Shown here: piece by piece, positions 8,146 to 15,879 of the stretch | Numbering within the stretch: position 1 is the first letter of the stretch | Layout: each line of letters starts with the position of its first letter | Source of the DNA: Owenia fusiformis | Taxonomy: Eukaryota; Annelida; Polychaeta; Sabellida; Oweniidae | NCBI GenBank assembly: GCA_903813345.2 | Contig: CAIIXF020000401.1 | Location: forward strand, 1 to 16,000 | Direction: 5' to 3' | Length of the DNA: 16,000 bases | Notes under the pieces: generated by a model | What the model was told of the DNA's origin: nothing | Seen by the model: the letters and a program-made list of their open reading frames with translations, nothing else | Database searches by the model: none | Position numbers and translations under genes: made by a program

Positions 8146-9616
8146 TTGGAATCCCAGCGTAATGTTTTTAATTATATGGTTGTGCTTTGATTTTACGCTG
8201 AAAACATTTATAACTACGTCAACTTTATATTAAAACATTTATTATCTTTTCAGTTGTATTAAAATGTAAAATATGATATATGTCAGCTTATTGCTTTCTG
8301 GAGAACAATCAAGGTTTAAATTTGGTACAATGAATCGGACACTCATGTAAATCGACATGGTTATAACATTGAACTCAATGCAGTAAATTAGTTATTTCTA
8401 TGAATCACAGCGGGATTGGTTTCATTTTATATGATTGCCAACTCTGGCGTTTTTTTGTAAATGCTTTTGACCGCTGTAAATGTGAAACTGATACAGTATT
8501 ATTCAATTGTTTTATGTCTTGGTCACATTTGCTCCGATTTTCACTACGGCGCCCGGCCGATTGAGTATTGTGTTCAGAAATGTATTCAATTTTGAACAAA
8601 ATACTCGCAGCAAATGTGATCCAAGCCAATTTTAAAAGCATACTCCTTATTTAAATCCAAATAAACGATCAATGTCTAGGTATTTGGCGTTTGATGATAC
8701 TATGGCCCTTGGCGAATTATGATTAGATGAACCGAGGTCAACATTAATGTTTCTTGTACAAGGTCATCCCAAGGTCAAAGATAAATATTTAGGTATTTTA
8801 CGTTTCAAGACCTTTGGACAAATTCGATTCAACGATGTATTAAAGTTAAAATGTATACAGAGATAAAATAGGTTATCTCCTATCGTTTCCTTGTGTATAC
8901 GTTTATGTCTCTGCGTAATAACGCAGATGCGAGCAGGTAGTTACCAATCTCACCAGAAGGTGCTCGTTCGGGTCAGATAGCATGGCGGGTATGGTAGAAA
9001 GTTCCCTTTAACTTAAAGTACATCTGTTTTCGTGGTTCAATTTTCATATCACCCTTAAAATGTATCTAATAGCAATGCAAATTAAAATATGTCCAGTGAA
9101 CGAAAATGCAATACAAGAATAGATATTTCACTTTTTGTGATTTTGTAACAATGGGGTTATTTTTTGTATATGTAACATGGTCATTTTCACATTTTATATT
9201 ATTACTGTTCATATTAATCAATCCCTATTCATCTCAATATAACAGGTCCCTAAGTAGGTTGTTTGCAGTTTTACTCTTTTAATACCATGTTCACTTTTCA
9301 CCTTTTATTGAAACCAGTTATTCAACTATGCAAACTGTGTCAGTTTTATATATCTATTGTTCCCCTATATGGTCTTTCTCACTCACATGTAGCTGAGTTT
9401 GCATTGGGTGTTGGCTTGTCAGTAGTTGTTGTAAGAGTTCATGTTGTACATTACAGAGCATTGTATTTTAAACATTGAAGTTTGAAATATACTATTTTAT
9501 ATATATTTTAATTTGAAGTTCGAGTTATTTTATTGCCACCCACGGGCCTTCCACACGCCCATTTACATATAACGCTTTGAAACAACTTTAAAAAGTGAGC
9601 AATGTCAGTGTTGTGA
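8146..9616. other. Central part of the insertion, no recognisable gene
   Basis: A 78-residue minus-strand frame at 8405-8641 starts MLLKLAWITFAASILF, which could pass for a signal peptide, but the rest has no motif I know. Two successive stems stand out: TCTGCGT-AATA-ACGCAGA at 8910-8927, then CGAGCA (8930-8935) with TGCTCG (8961-8966). AGGTCA occurs three times near 8735-8778, two of them as a direct repeat five bases apart. The small frames at 9263-9478 (plus) and 9508-9771 (minus) have no supportable function. Confidence 0.4.
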
Positions 9617-10414
9617 TAATAGAGAATTTTCGTTATAAGTTGTTTCAAAAACGTATACGTATACTTATAGTTTAAAGGGTCTTGTCGAACTAAAATCAAT
9701 TCAAATTGATTTTCATAATCTGTACCAAGTGGGGCATAACTATTCCCGATATAGTCAAGCTCCATCATCAACTAGGGACTGTGAATACAATGTCCTTTGC
9801 TAGTGTCAATTATGAACACGATAAACTAAATGCTAGTTGACGGGTCCTTGTAGTGTACGATAAACAAGACCCTTTAAAGTGAATCACTACACGAACGAGT
9901 CGATCATTTCAAAGTTCTCATGAAATTATAAGGTCAATTTTTAAGTTTTTACGTATAAAAGGGCCTTTATACGCAGATTATAAACTTACAGAGTTGGATC
10001 TCCGCATAGTATATGTGTGGACCTACTGACCAGAATGGCTTATTAAAATTAATCGGCTGAATAGGCATAGTATCCAATCAAATAGCTCGACTCATTCATT
10101 AGCTGAACTAATTCTCCCTTCGTTATTTCTACAAGTTGATTCAAAACGATCATCTACAAAAAATATATTTGAGAGTAGATAAATCTGTAAAACCCGTGTG
10201 CTATATCAGCCTATTTGATTCTAGAAAACACATATGACACAACTAAACATGCTTTACATCAAGGGGGTACGGATGGTATGCCATTGGCCCTTTTTATTAC
10301 CGTCCTAGGAGATATTTCCCGACGAATTAGGAAATTATGAAACACCTTGTTTATTGGGTTTATAAGTATAAGTATACGTATAAGTAAAAAACTTATAACG
10401 AAAATTCTCTAATA
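9617..10414. mobile_element. Possible ~0.8-kb inverted-repeat element
   Basis: 9617-9641 matches the complement of 10390-10414 at 24 of 25 positions (TAGAGAATTTTCGTTATAAG core). The similarity continues, less exactly, inward through ACGTATACGTATACTTATA-like sequence (to about 9669 and 10362). Inside, TTTAAAGGGTCTTGT (9671-9685) is perfectly complementary to 9864-9878. No coding content in between. Target duplication was not identified. Confidence 0.55.
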
Positions 10415-10980
10415 ACGCCCCTCATACCTATTTATTACAGGTCGTGTAGACCATTGTTGCCTGATTTATAGCAAAAACATTCACTTTTGCACGTTGATGA
10501 TGATGATGATGATGCGCCTTTTATAATAGATCTCATATCTTAGAAGCGTATCAGTTCAAAAAATACTAGAAGACCTTACATATTTTGCCATGCACTGCGC
10601 CTATTCATTTGGCAATTCAGTTGTAAATTTTATCTTGAAAAAAATAAATCTTCCAAATTTGTTGAATTTTCTTGCAGAAATCGCCTACCCCCCCCCCCTC
10701 CATCCATTTTGTATGATCACAAGGCGTGATTTAAGCTGCTGATATTCTTCTTTAAACGAGTCAGATTTTCAAAATCTATAAGTTGGACTCCCTTTATAGA
10801 AGCTTTGAACTGAATTTTCACTGCTTAATGCTGAAATTTTATTGTTTATCCATACATTTTAAGAAAAAATGTATAAAAAAGATGTTAAAGCCAAATGTTG
10901 CCCTAAAAATTCAGAAAATGTAAAAAATTTCGAATTTTCTATGTACAGGCCTTGTTGCCCCTTTAAGAAGCTTAATATGT
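10415..10980. other. Simple repeats in AT-rich DNA
   Basis: A (TGA)n microsatellite of about 20 bp lies at 10495-10514 and a run of 11 C at 10688-10698. Otherwise the segment is AT-rich with T/A runs and no gene. Confidence 0.7.
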
Positions 10981-10983
10981 AAA

Positions 10984-11230
10984 TTATCTAATCAAACACT
11001 TCGTCCACCATTTTGAAACACTAATTAATCCAATCTGTGCTAGCGATTCATAGGGCGAGCCAGTGGGATATTTCCAGGGTTCGTACACACCTGGAAATGT
11101 CAGGGAAATTGACTTGATTTTCCAAGTGCTGGAAATGTCAGGTAATTTTAATATTAGGTCAAAAGGGCCAAAGATGACCGGGAATTTTGAAACGGTAGAC
11201 ATGTCAGGGAAATGTCAGGGAAATTTGTAT
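10984..11230. repeat. Fragment of a dispersed repeat with TGTCAGGGAAAT motif
   Basis: GGAAATGTCAGG or close variants occur four times (about 11093, 11132, 11191 and 11208), together with TTTCCAGGGTTCGTACAC. From memory, similar 'tgg-aaa-gtc-agg-gaa' fragments are scattered in many animal genomes; I could not check this. The minus-strand frame through it is a by-product of the repeat. Confidence 0.4.
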
Positions 11231-11340
11231 CAGTGTTGAAAAAATAATGTTCCAGAGATTAATGTTTCCAAACTGTTTTGAAACAAACTAACGTCTTGTT
11301 TTCAACCTACACCTTGCTCCTTTCTGTCGTATTTAATAAA

Positions 11341-11413
11341 ACAAAAATAGTATATCACGGAGGGATACGAACCACTCACCCGGGACTTGGTTATTCACTA
11401 GCGCCATAGGCGT
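11341..11413 (-). other. tRNA-like Pol III module B, right arm
   Basis: Mirror copy of 6808-6880, with CCCGGG instead of CCCAGG in the stem region. Confidence 0.43.
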
Positions 11414-11528
11414 TCTACTATTCTGTATACAACTGACGAGTCGTATTTAAGTGGAGACAAAAGTGAGGATCATTTTGAATTGGCGCTCGGTATAAATATA
11501 TAATACTTTTGTTCTTTCATATCGATAG

Positions 11529-11603
11529 CTCGTTGGCCTCATGGTTAGCGTGCCTGGCTTCCATTGTCTAGGTTAGCTGATCGAGACCCGTTCATGTCGA
11601 ACT
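11529..11603 (+). other. tRNA-like Pol III module A, right arm
   Basis: Mirror copy of 6618-6692. A-box-like TGGCCTCATGG from 11536 and B-box-like GATCGAGACCC at 11581-11591. Confidence 0.45.
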
Positions 11604-11660
11604 TTTTGATTTGCTTGTTGTCAAGATATAATAAGTAGGGCAAAATCCAGAAAAAGTAGA

Positions 11661-11851
11661 TCAAAAATACTCCAATGGAGTATAAAATTGTGACCAGGAT
11701 TCCGGAATGAGACGAATGTTAACTCGTGAAATCTCGGTAGATAAAGTAGGTCAGAAAATCCGGATTAATCCGAACAAGGTTCGGGAATTTCCGTCATAAG
11801 AAGTAGGTCAAAAATACTCCAATGGAGTATAAAATTGTCACCAGGATTCCG
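11661..11851 (-). repeat. Two 44-bp direct repeats with an inner palindrome, right arm
   Basis: Mirror image of 6370-6560; the copy at 11661-11704 has one substitution (GTGACC for GTCACC in plus-strand reading). Confidence 0.83.
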
Positions 11852-12065
11852 AAATACGACGAATCGAATCGGCAAACTTCGGTACAATAATGAAGTGCAT
11901 AAAAATCGTGAAACAGGTGTCAGGGGCTTCCCCTCATCTTTCCATAAATGGTTCTAAAAGCCTTATATGGATCTATCACATGACATTCAAAATGACGTTC
12001 CTATATGGTTCTATGGGCCTTATATGGATCTTTCGAACACGTGACCAAATCAAAATCAAAATCAA

Positions 12066-12530
12066 AATTTTACCTTGACCATTGGATGGGATTTCATAGA
12101 AAATATCAAAGAAAACATATTCTCGTGATCCTTAAATCACTTAAATTCGATCATTTTATCTTCACCCCTTGATGGAATTTTATGAAAGAAGTTATGAAAA
12201 CACATCATCATGTAAGGGTTTTCACCTAAATTAGCTCGTTTTATCTTGACCCTTCAATTGAATTTCATTGAAAAATGTTTCATGAAAAATATCATCATGT
12301 TATGATTTGTATTTAAATAAGACCGTTTCATTTAAATACTTTCTGGATAATATTTCATAAAAAAATGCACTTTAAAAATATTTCAGGATTTGCCTTAATT
12401 TATCAATGTAATGTAAGTATTAGATTGACTCTCAAATAGGGTTCTATTTTAACTTTTTTATTGAAATTAGTACTAGGCAGGACTCACTCTCTAAATAGCT
12501 AATAAAAATTCAACCCTTGGATGTGATTTC
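12066..12530 (-). repeat. Degenerate ~85-bp subterminal tandem repeats, right arm
   Basis: Mirror image of the array at 5692-6155, with units such as TTGACCATTGGATGGGATTT, CACCCCTTGATGGAATTTT and GACCCTTCAATTGAATTTC in plus-strand order. Confidence 0.6.
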
Positions 12531-12595
12531 GTTGAAAAAAAAATATGACAAGTCCAGAATCAAATGATTTGTCCAGAACCTCTTAAGATCCTGTT

Positions 12596-12599
12596 GTTG
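12596..12599 (+). repeat. Target-site duplication, right copy (GTTG)
   Basis: Second copy of GTTG, directly outside the right arm. The fifth base differs on the two sides, so the duplication is not longer than 4 bp if the arm ends are placed correctly. Confidence 0.65.
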
Positions 12600-12731
12600 G
12601 CTATTATCGAATAAGGGTGCGGTTTCCAACGAGGGCGTGTTCGTACATTTTGCCCCTACCGATCCTGTATGACCCCTCACAGGGTTTTTGCATGCTGTAC
12701 ATCTACGAATAGTGTTACTGTCTTAATTCAT
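12596..12731 (-). pseudogene. Gag start (first zinc finger) right of the insertion
   Basis: From a possible ATG at 12731 the minus strand reads about 43 codons, stopped once by a TAA at 12723-12725. They include IRRCTACKNPVRGH followed by G-x2-G-A-K-C, i.e. C-x2-C-x6-H-x7-C, a small zinc-finger pattern like that at the N-terminus of gag in related elements (from memory, unverified). It continues TPSLETAPLFDNS to the edge of the inserted element at 12600. Counting one GTTG copy, the frame joins exactly to the gag fragment ending at 5625. If the TAA is real the gene was already dead or it starts further in. Confidence 0.6.
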
Positions 12732-13341
12732 AATGTATATAATCCTTTAGTGTAACGATAAAACGATTAAATCCAAATAATTCAGAGATAAAATTTCATG
12801 ACTTGCATCACTTGATTTTTAAAATTGCACAACGCGCATGACGGAAACATTTACAGTACATGTGCACAGGTAAGTAAGTACATTGAATTTCACAGGTAAG
12901 TATAGATGTCATGCTAGGATGAAAACTATTCAATCGATCAAAATAAACTTCAATTTATGAATATAAATACACATGTATTATTCATTAAAACTTATAAAAG
13001 CCGCAAATACTAAATGAAACATCATGCGGCTTAATTTGTTGTCATGAACAGGTCTTTTTACATAATTTCATGTACAATTCAATTTAAAATCATATTATGA
13101 CCTTGCATTCGTTCAATATCTCACATACGTTTATCTTGAAAGGTTACCTCATAGAGCAACCACGGTTTTCCTTCCCGTTTAAAACGTATTGTAGTACACA
13201 TGTGAAGTACATATCCAAAAGCAATTTTTAGCTAAACAATTTTTTGAAACCGAGATTTTTCCATATTCCTGACTGTATAAAATGTATATAGCAGTGGGAC
13301 TATCAAGCCATTTGAATTTTGTATAAATCTCACTATTATAG
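12732..13341. other. Interval between gag start and first nucleotidase exon
   Basis: It should contain the retrotransposon's 5' end followed by intron of the nucleotidase gene, but I cannot place the border. Features seen: CACAGGTAAGTA occurs twice (about 12865 and 12892). A stem AAGCCGC/GCGGCTT surrounds a 21-base loop at about 13000-13033. No exon is recognised. Confidence 0.4.
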
Positions 13342-13558
13342 GTAAGCTTGAATTCTTTGAAGAAATCGAATCCATACTTAGGAGAAGTTGCAAAAATGGA
13401 AGGCGAAGGAATAAATAAGATTATAGTGGGGCATTCTGGTTGGTCAAAGGATCTCGAAATTGTTGAGAAAGTCACTGGGATTGATCTTGTTGTTGGCGGA
13501 CACAGCAATACATTTTTGTAAAATGGTAAGGTACACAGCAATACATGTTTGTACAATG
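13342..13558 (+). pseudogene. 5'-nucleotidase exon with two metal-binding histidines
   Basis: Acceptor TATTATAG ends at 13341. The first frame reads [12 protein letters not shown] (13344-13379). One base (13380) is extra, and the next frame reads [20 protein letters not shown], then [14 protein letters not shown]. The histidines at 13432-13434 and 13501-13503 match the two ligands H220 and H243 of human CD73. The 3' end is duplicated in tandem, giving two possible donors (ATG|GTAAGG after 13525, ATG|GTAAGA after 13558). A TAA at 13519-13521 precedes both. Confidence 0.8.
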
Positions 13559-13566
13559 GTAAGATA
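13501..13566 (+). repeat. 33-bp tandem duplication across an exon end
   Basis: 13501-13533 and 13534-13566 are two copies of the same unit with four differences. Each contains HSNT-(F/C)-L, the last codons of the exon and a GTAAG donor. Copy 1 has TAA where copy 2 has TAC. The unit is 11 codons long, so the duplication itself keeps the frame. Confidence 0.88.
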
Positions 13567-14394
13567 ATTCTCGATAACTTGAGATAAAAAGTACATTCCC
13601 AAATTTTCTCAAAATTTATTTCGTGTTCTATGAGAATTCCTATTGAGGTGTTCAATATAACTGCTCATTAAATTTAAGTACTCACGGGTGTTGTATGTAT
13701 GTGACCCCCTTACCACTACAAATATGTGTGAGAAAACGATGTGTGGTCAAGTAGAGGGAAGGGGGTCAACGAGGCGTGTAGCTAGACTAGAGTCCATTTC
13801 ACTGCTTCATTTCGTCAGTAGAACGGCAAAAATAAGAAATTGGGACACCATTGTGCAATAATATATGGAAAAGTATATTCATAATGTACATGAATGACAT
13901 TTGTATATTTCAAATTTTTTAGTTTTTTGTGCAATAAGCCTGTGCCGTCTTGTAATTTGAAGAATTCCAGCCATGTTAATCTTATTGAAAATAACATGGC
14001 AGAGAAACATCCAAATATAAGAGGCACTTTATAAGCCAAAGTAGAAGCAATCCAAGATATACAAATGTCATTCATGTACATTATGAATATACTTTTCCAT
14101 ATATTATTGCACAATGGTCTCCCGATTTCTTATATTTGCCGTTCTACTGACGAAATGAAGCAGTGAAATGGACTTTAGTGCTTATTTTCCAAGAGAGGAC
14201 ATGGAGGAGAGTGCGTTATACTCGTGTGGGTGCATAGTACGGGAGTATTTAGAGACAAAGACTCACACATTTGCAGAATGAACCCTTTAAACTGCCTTAT
14301 ATTGTATTTTGATTCTGAAGTATTTAAACCACTCATGTTAATAAATTATATACAAAATTAATCGTTATGCAACCTTATATAGGAGTAGTACCAG
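13559..14394 (+). other. Intron with palindromic insertions
   Basis: Phase-1 intron between GTAAGA at 13559 and ACCAG at 14394. It contains a 10-bp stem TGACCCCCTT (13702-13711) with AAGGGGGTCA (13759-13768) and the 394-bp hairpin element that follows. Confidence 0.7.
13786..14179. mobile_element. 394-bp hairpin element in the intron (MITE-like)
   Basis: Inverted arms of 123 bp (13786-13908 and 14057-14179; paired positions sum to 27965) differ at only about five bases. The outer ends are ACTAGAGTCCATTTCACTGC on the left and the complement of ACTAAAGTCCATTTCACTGC on the right. The 148-bp loop carries its own small stem (CATGTTA/TAACATG). There is no coding content. Terminal bases and target duplication are uncertain. 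High arm identity suggests a recent arrival. Confidence 0.85.
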
Positions 14395-14513
14395 GGACTC
14401 CTGAAAATGGCCGAGTCGAAGGGCCATATCCAACTATAGTGACACAGGCATCAGGAGCCAAAGTACTGGCTGTACAGGACTATCAACATGGAAAATACCT
14501 TGGTTACTTAAAG
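14395..14513 (+). pseudogene. 5'-nucleotidase exon, GTPENGR...GKYLGYLK
   Basis: The acceptor AGTACCAG ends at 14394 and the exon begins GGACTCCTG in phase 1, completing a Gly codon after YN. It encodes TPENGRVEGPYPTIVTQASG and then AKVLAVQDYQHGKYLGYLK, as in the CD73 family. The frame stays open past the exon to 14564, but those codons do not look like the family. The exon should end at AAG (14513) in phase 0, yet the next bases are TGCC. The only GT (14513-14514) would leave the exon one base short. Confidence 0.82.
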
Positions 14514-15506
14514 TGCCCGATAAACTATAAAATGCGCATGCGTCCAGGTGTTGATAAACTATAAATAGCGAAAATCCAGGGTTTGTCACCACAAGGTAAG
14601 CCAGGACGTGTTGAGAGAACAGCTAGTGTTGATATTGAATTTATATGTAGCCAGATAAGTTTCCTTATTGAAATTACATATGGTTATTAGCAATACTTTG
14701 TAGGTACTAAATAATAAAATATTTAGAGTATATATGAGAGAAATTGGTCATTTCGAACCTGTTGAAAAGTTTATGGCTCTCGGCTACACCGGGGAATTAA
14801 CTTCCATGAGTACACACATAAATGTGGGGTTCCCCAAGAGGTACGCGACAAGGTGACCTGGCATCAAATGTGCGACTAAATGCTACTATCGAGAAGATAA
14901 AATAACGAATACAATAAGTTATTGCATGTGACAATTCCGAGCCTTCATCTCACTGAAGTATTTTGAAGTGAAAATAGGATTTTGTTTTGATACATTGATC
15001 AGATGAACGTAACTTTATTCTGACAACTAATCAAAACTGAACAAAATTGATTGTACGTAACAGACAATTTATTGTTTTACAATGTTTTGATTGGCTAAAC
15101 GAATGAAACCAACAAATTATGACATGTAAAATGACAATTTTGAAATGTAAAATTTAAAAGTGACAAACACAACCTCCCTATCCACTCTTAGGGAGCCCTA
15201 GTAAATTAGTAATATGTACATGCAGCAGTGGTAGTGTACAGCTTATTATCACACTACGATTTGTATTCTAAAGCCTGTTAATGTTAATGTAATAACACTG
15301 TTCACTCAACGTATGTTTTGTGTGTGGGAAGTCAACGATAATCATTGTTTTATCCCGGTTATATGACCTCGGCAATTATAACAGAGCCGTACTAAACGAA
15401 AAAACGCAAATAAGAGAAAGCTTTCACACACATATAAAAAATGAAGTCTAATCCGCCAGTATAAACTCTGTGCTATACGTAGCCGGGTCAGGCGCACACT
15501 TTAAAG
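14514..15506 (+). other. Intron, no further gene seen
   Basis: About 990 bp between the second and third nucleotidase exons; the acceptor side reads CACACTTTAAAG. AT-rich, without an inverted repeat or reading frame that I can support. Confidence 0.6.
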
Positions 15507-15582
15507 GTCTCATTTGACGACAATGGAGTCGTAACATCTTGGGATGGAAATCCTATATACCTCAATGCATCCGTTGATGAAG
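15507..15582 (+). CDS. 5'-nucleotidase exon, VSFDDNGVVTSWDGNPIYL
   Basis: The exon starts in phase 0 after TTTAAAG and ends GATGAAG|GTATTA in phase 1. It encodes 25 codons, VSFDDNGVVTSWDGNPIYLN followed by ASVDE. This corresponds to the stretch after GKYLGYLK in the family and has no lesion. Confidence 0.85.
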
Positions 15583-15767
15583 GTATTAAGAATAAATGTT
15601 CACATGAATTACATCACATAAAATGTCCCCATGTTTTCTTAATTTTAAGAAAAACTGACGATTTACGTTAGAAGAAAGCCAACTTCTTATGACCAGATGA
15701 ACAATCAAACCAATCTTGTTAAAATAGAGGGCTCTCATACATGAATCATAGTATTGTCATTTTTTAG
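15583..15767 (+). other. Short intron (GT...AG, 185 bp)
   Basis: GTATTAAG donor and CATTTTTTAG acceptor; phase 1 on both sides. Confidence 0.8.
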
Positions 15768-15879
15768 ATCCAGAAATGCAAGCAAAGATGGCGCCGTTTG
15801 TTGAAAAATTAGTGAAATTCAAAAATACGATACTCGGTTCAACCAACGTTTTATTAGATGCAGATACGTTATCTTGTAG
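15768..15879 (+). CDS. 5'-nucleotidase exon, DPEMQAKM...LSC(R)
   Basis: The first two bases complete an Asp codon. The exon then reads PEMQAKMAPFVEKLVKFKNT and ILGSTNVLLDADTLSC and ends AG|GTATGT in phase 2, within the Arg codon of the family's SCR. It is free of stops. The next exon is not visible before the window ends at 16000. Confidence 0.85.

Larger units (their letters stand above)
5626..12595. mobile_element. 6,970-bp long-armed inverted-repeat element inserted in gag
   Basis: The outer 1,343 bp at each end are inverted copies of each other (5626-6968 and 11253-12595). The flanks carry GTTG at 5622-5625 and 12596-12599, a candidate 4-bp target-site duplication. The gag frame is restored when the element and one GTTG are removed. 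The 4,284-bp centre is asymmetric, full of smaller inverted repeats, and shows no transposase, RT or recombinase I can recognise, so the element is presumably non-autonomous (foldback type). A 4-bp duplication is known for Chapaev- and Academ-like DNA transposons, but the termini (AACAGGATCTTAAGAGG...) do not let me assign a family. An inverted segmental duplication is the alternative, made less likely by the exact gag joint. Confidence 0.72.
11253..12595 (-). repeat. Right 1,343-bp inverted arm
   Basis: Reverse complement of 5626-6968. It ends at CAGAGATTAATG on the inner side and at AAGATCCTGTT on the outer side. The same 62-residue chance frame appears in both arms in mirrored positions, which is a consequence of the repeat and not a gene. 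Confidence 0.92.
2257..12731 (-). mobile_element. Degenerate DIRS-type tyrosine-recombinase retrotransposon, split by a 7-kb insertion
   Basis: The minus strand carries, in element order, a gag start (12731-12596), the rest of gag (5625-4691), reverse transcriptase/RNase H (about 4642-3540) and a tyrosine recombinase (3183-2257). Gag-RT-RH-YR is the order of the DIRS superfamily, which integrates with a recombinase rather than a DDE integrase. No methyltransferase domain is seen between RNase H and recombinase, where DIRS1-like elements carry one. The copy is dead: each coding unit has stops or frameshifts and RT has an internal deletion. The element is antisense to the nearby 5'-nucleotidase exons. 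Its two termini were not identified; coordinates mark only the coding extent. Confidence 0.85.
13342..15879 (+). pseudogene. Ecto-5'-nucleotidase-like gene, four internal exons (partial, disrupted)
   Basis: Family enzymes hydrolyse nucleoside 5'-monophosphates such as AMP to the nucleoside and phosphate, usually at the outer cell surface on a GPI anchor. Four exons can be read: 13342-13558, 14395-14513, 15507-15582 and 15768-15879. Their joined product follows animal CD73/NT5E closely: GHSG and GGHSNTFL hold the last two metal-binding histidines of the phosphoesterase domain. Then come YPTIVTQASGAKVLAVQ, GKYLGYLKVSF, the G-N-P-I loop and a segment ending in SC, before the C-terminal substrate-binding domain. 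Splice phases agree at three of the junctions. Lesions: a one-base shift at 13380, a TAA at 13519-13521 and a donor lacking canonical GT in phase at 14513. Upstream and downstream exons are not in view. It may be a pseudogene of an expanded family, or carry sequence errors. Confidence 0.82.

Noticed and set aside
8405-8641. 78-residue frame with a signal-peptide-like start
   Set aside because: No similarity, no splice sites or neighbours to support it, and it lies in a repeat-rich core; not called as a gene.
5626-12595. The long arms as terminal repeats of the DIRS element itself
   Set aside because: Both arms lie on the 5' side of gag, none at the recombinase end, and gag continues on the far side of the right arm.
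5626-12595. Simple inverted segmental duplication of the retrotransposon's 5' region
   Set aside because: Kept only as an alternative: it would not explain the gag frame closing across a shared GTTG.
13179-13655. 158-residue minus-strand frame
   Set aside because: Lies antisense to the 5'-nucleotidase exon, whose plus-strand reading matches a known family.
13815-14114. 99-residue minus-strand frame
   Set aside because: Runs through the hairpin element; its two ends encode mirrored peptides because of the inverted arms.
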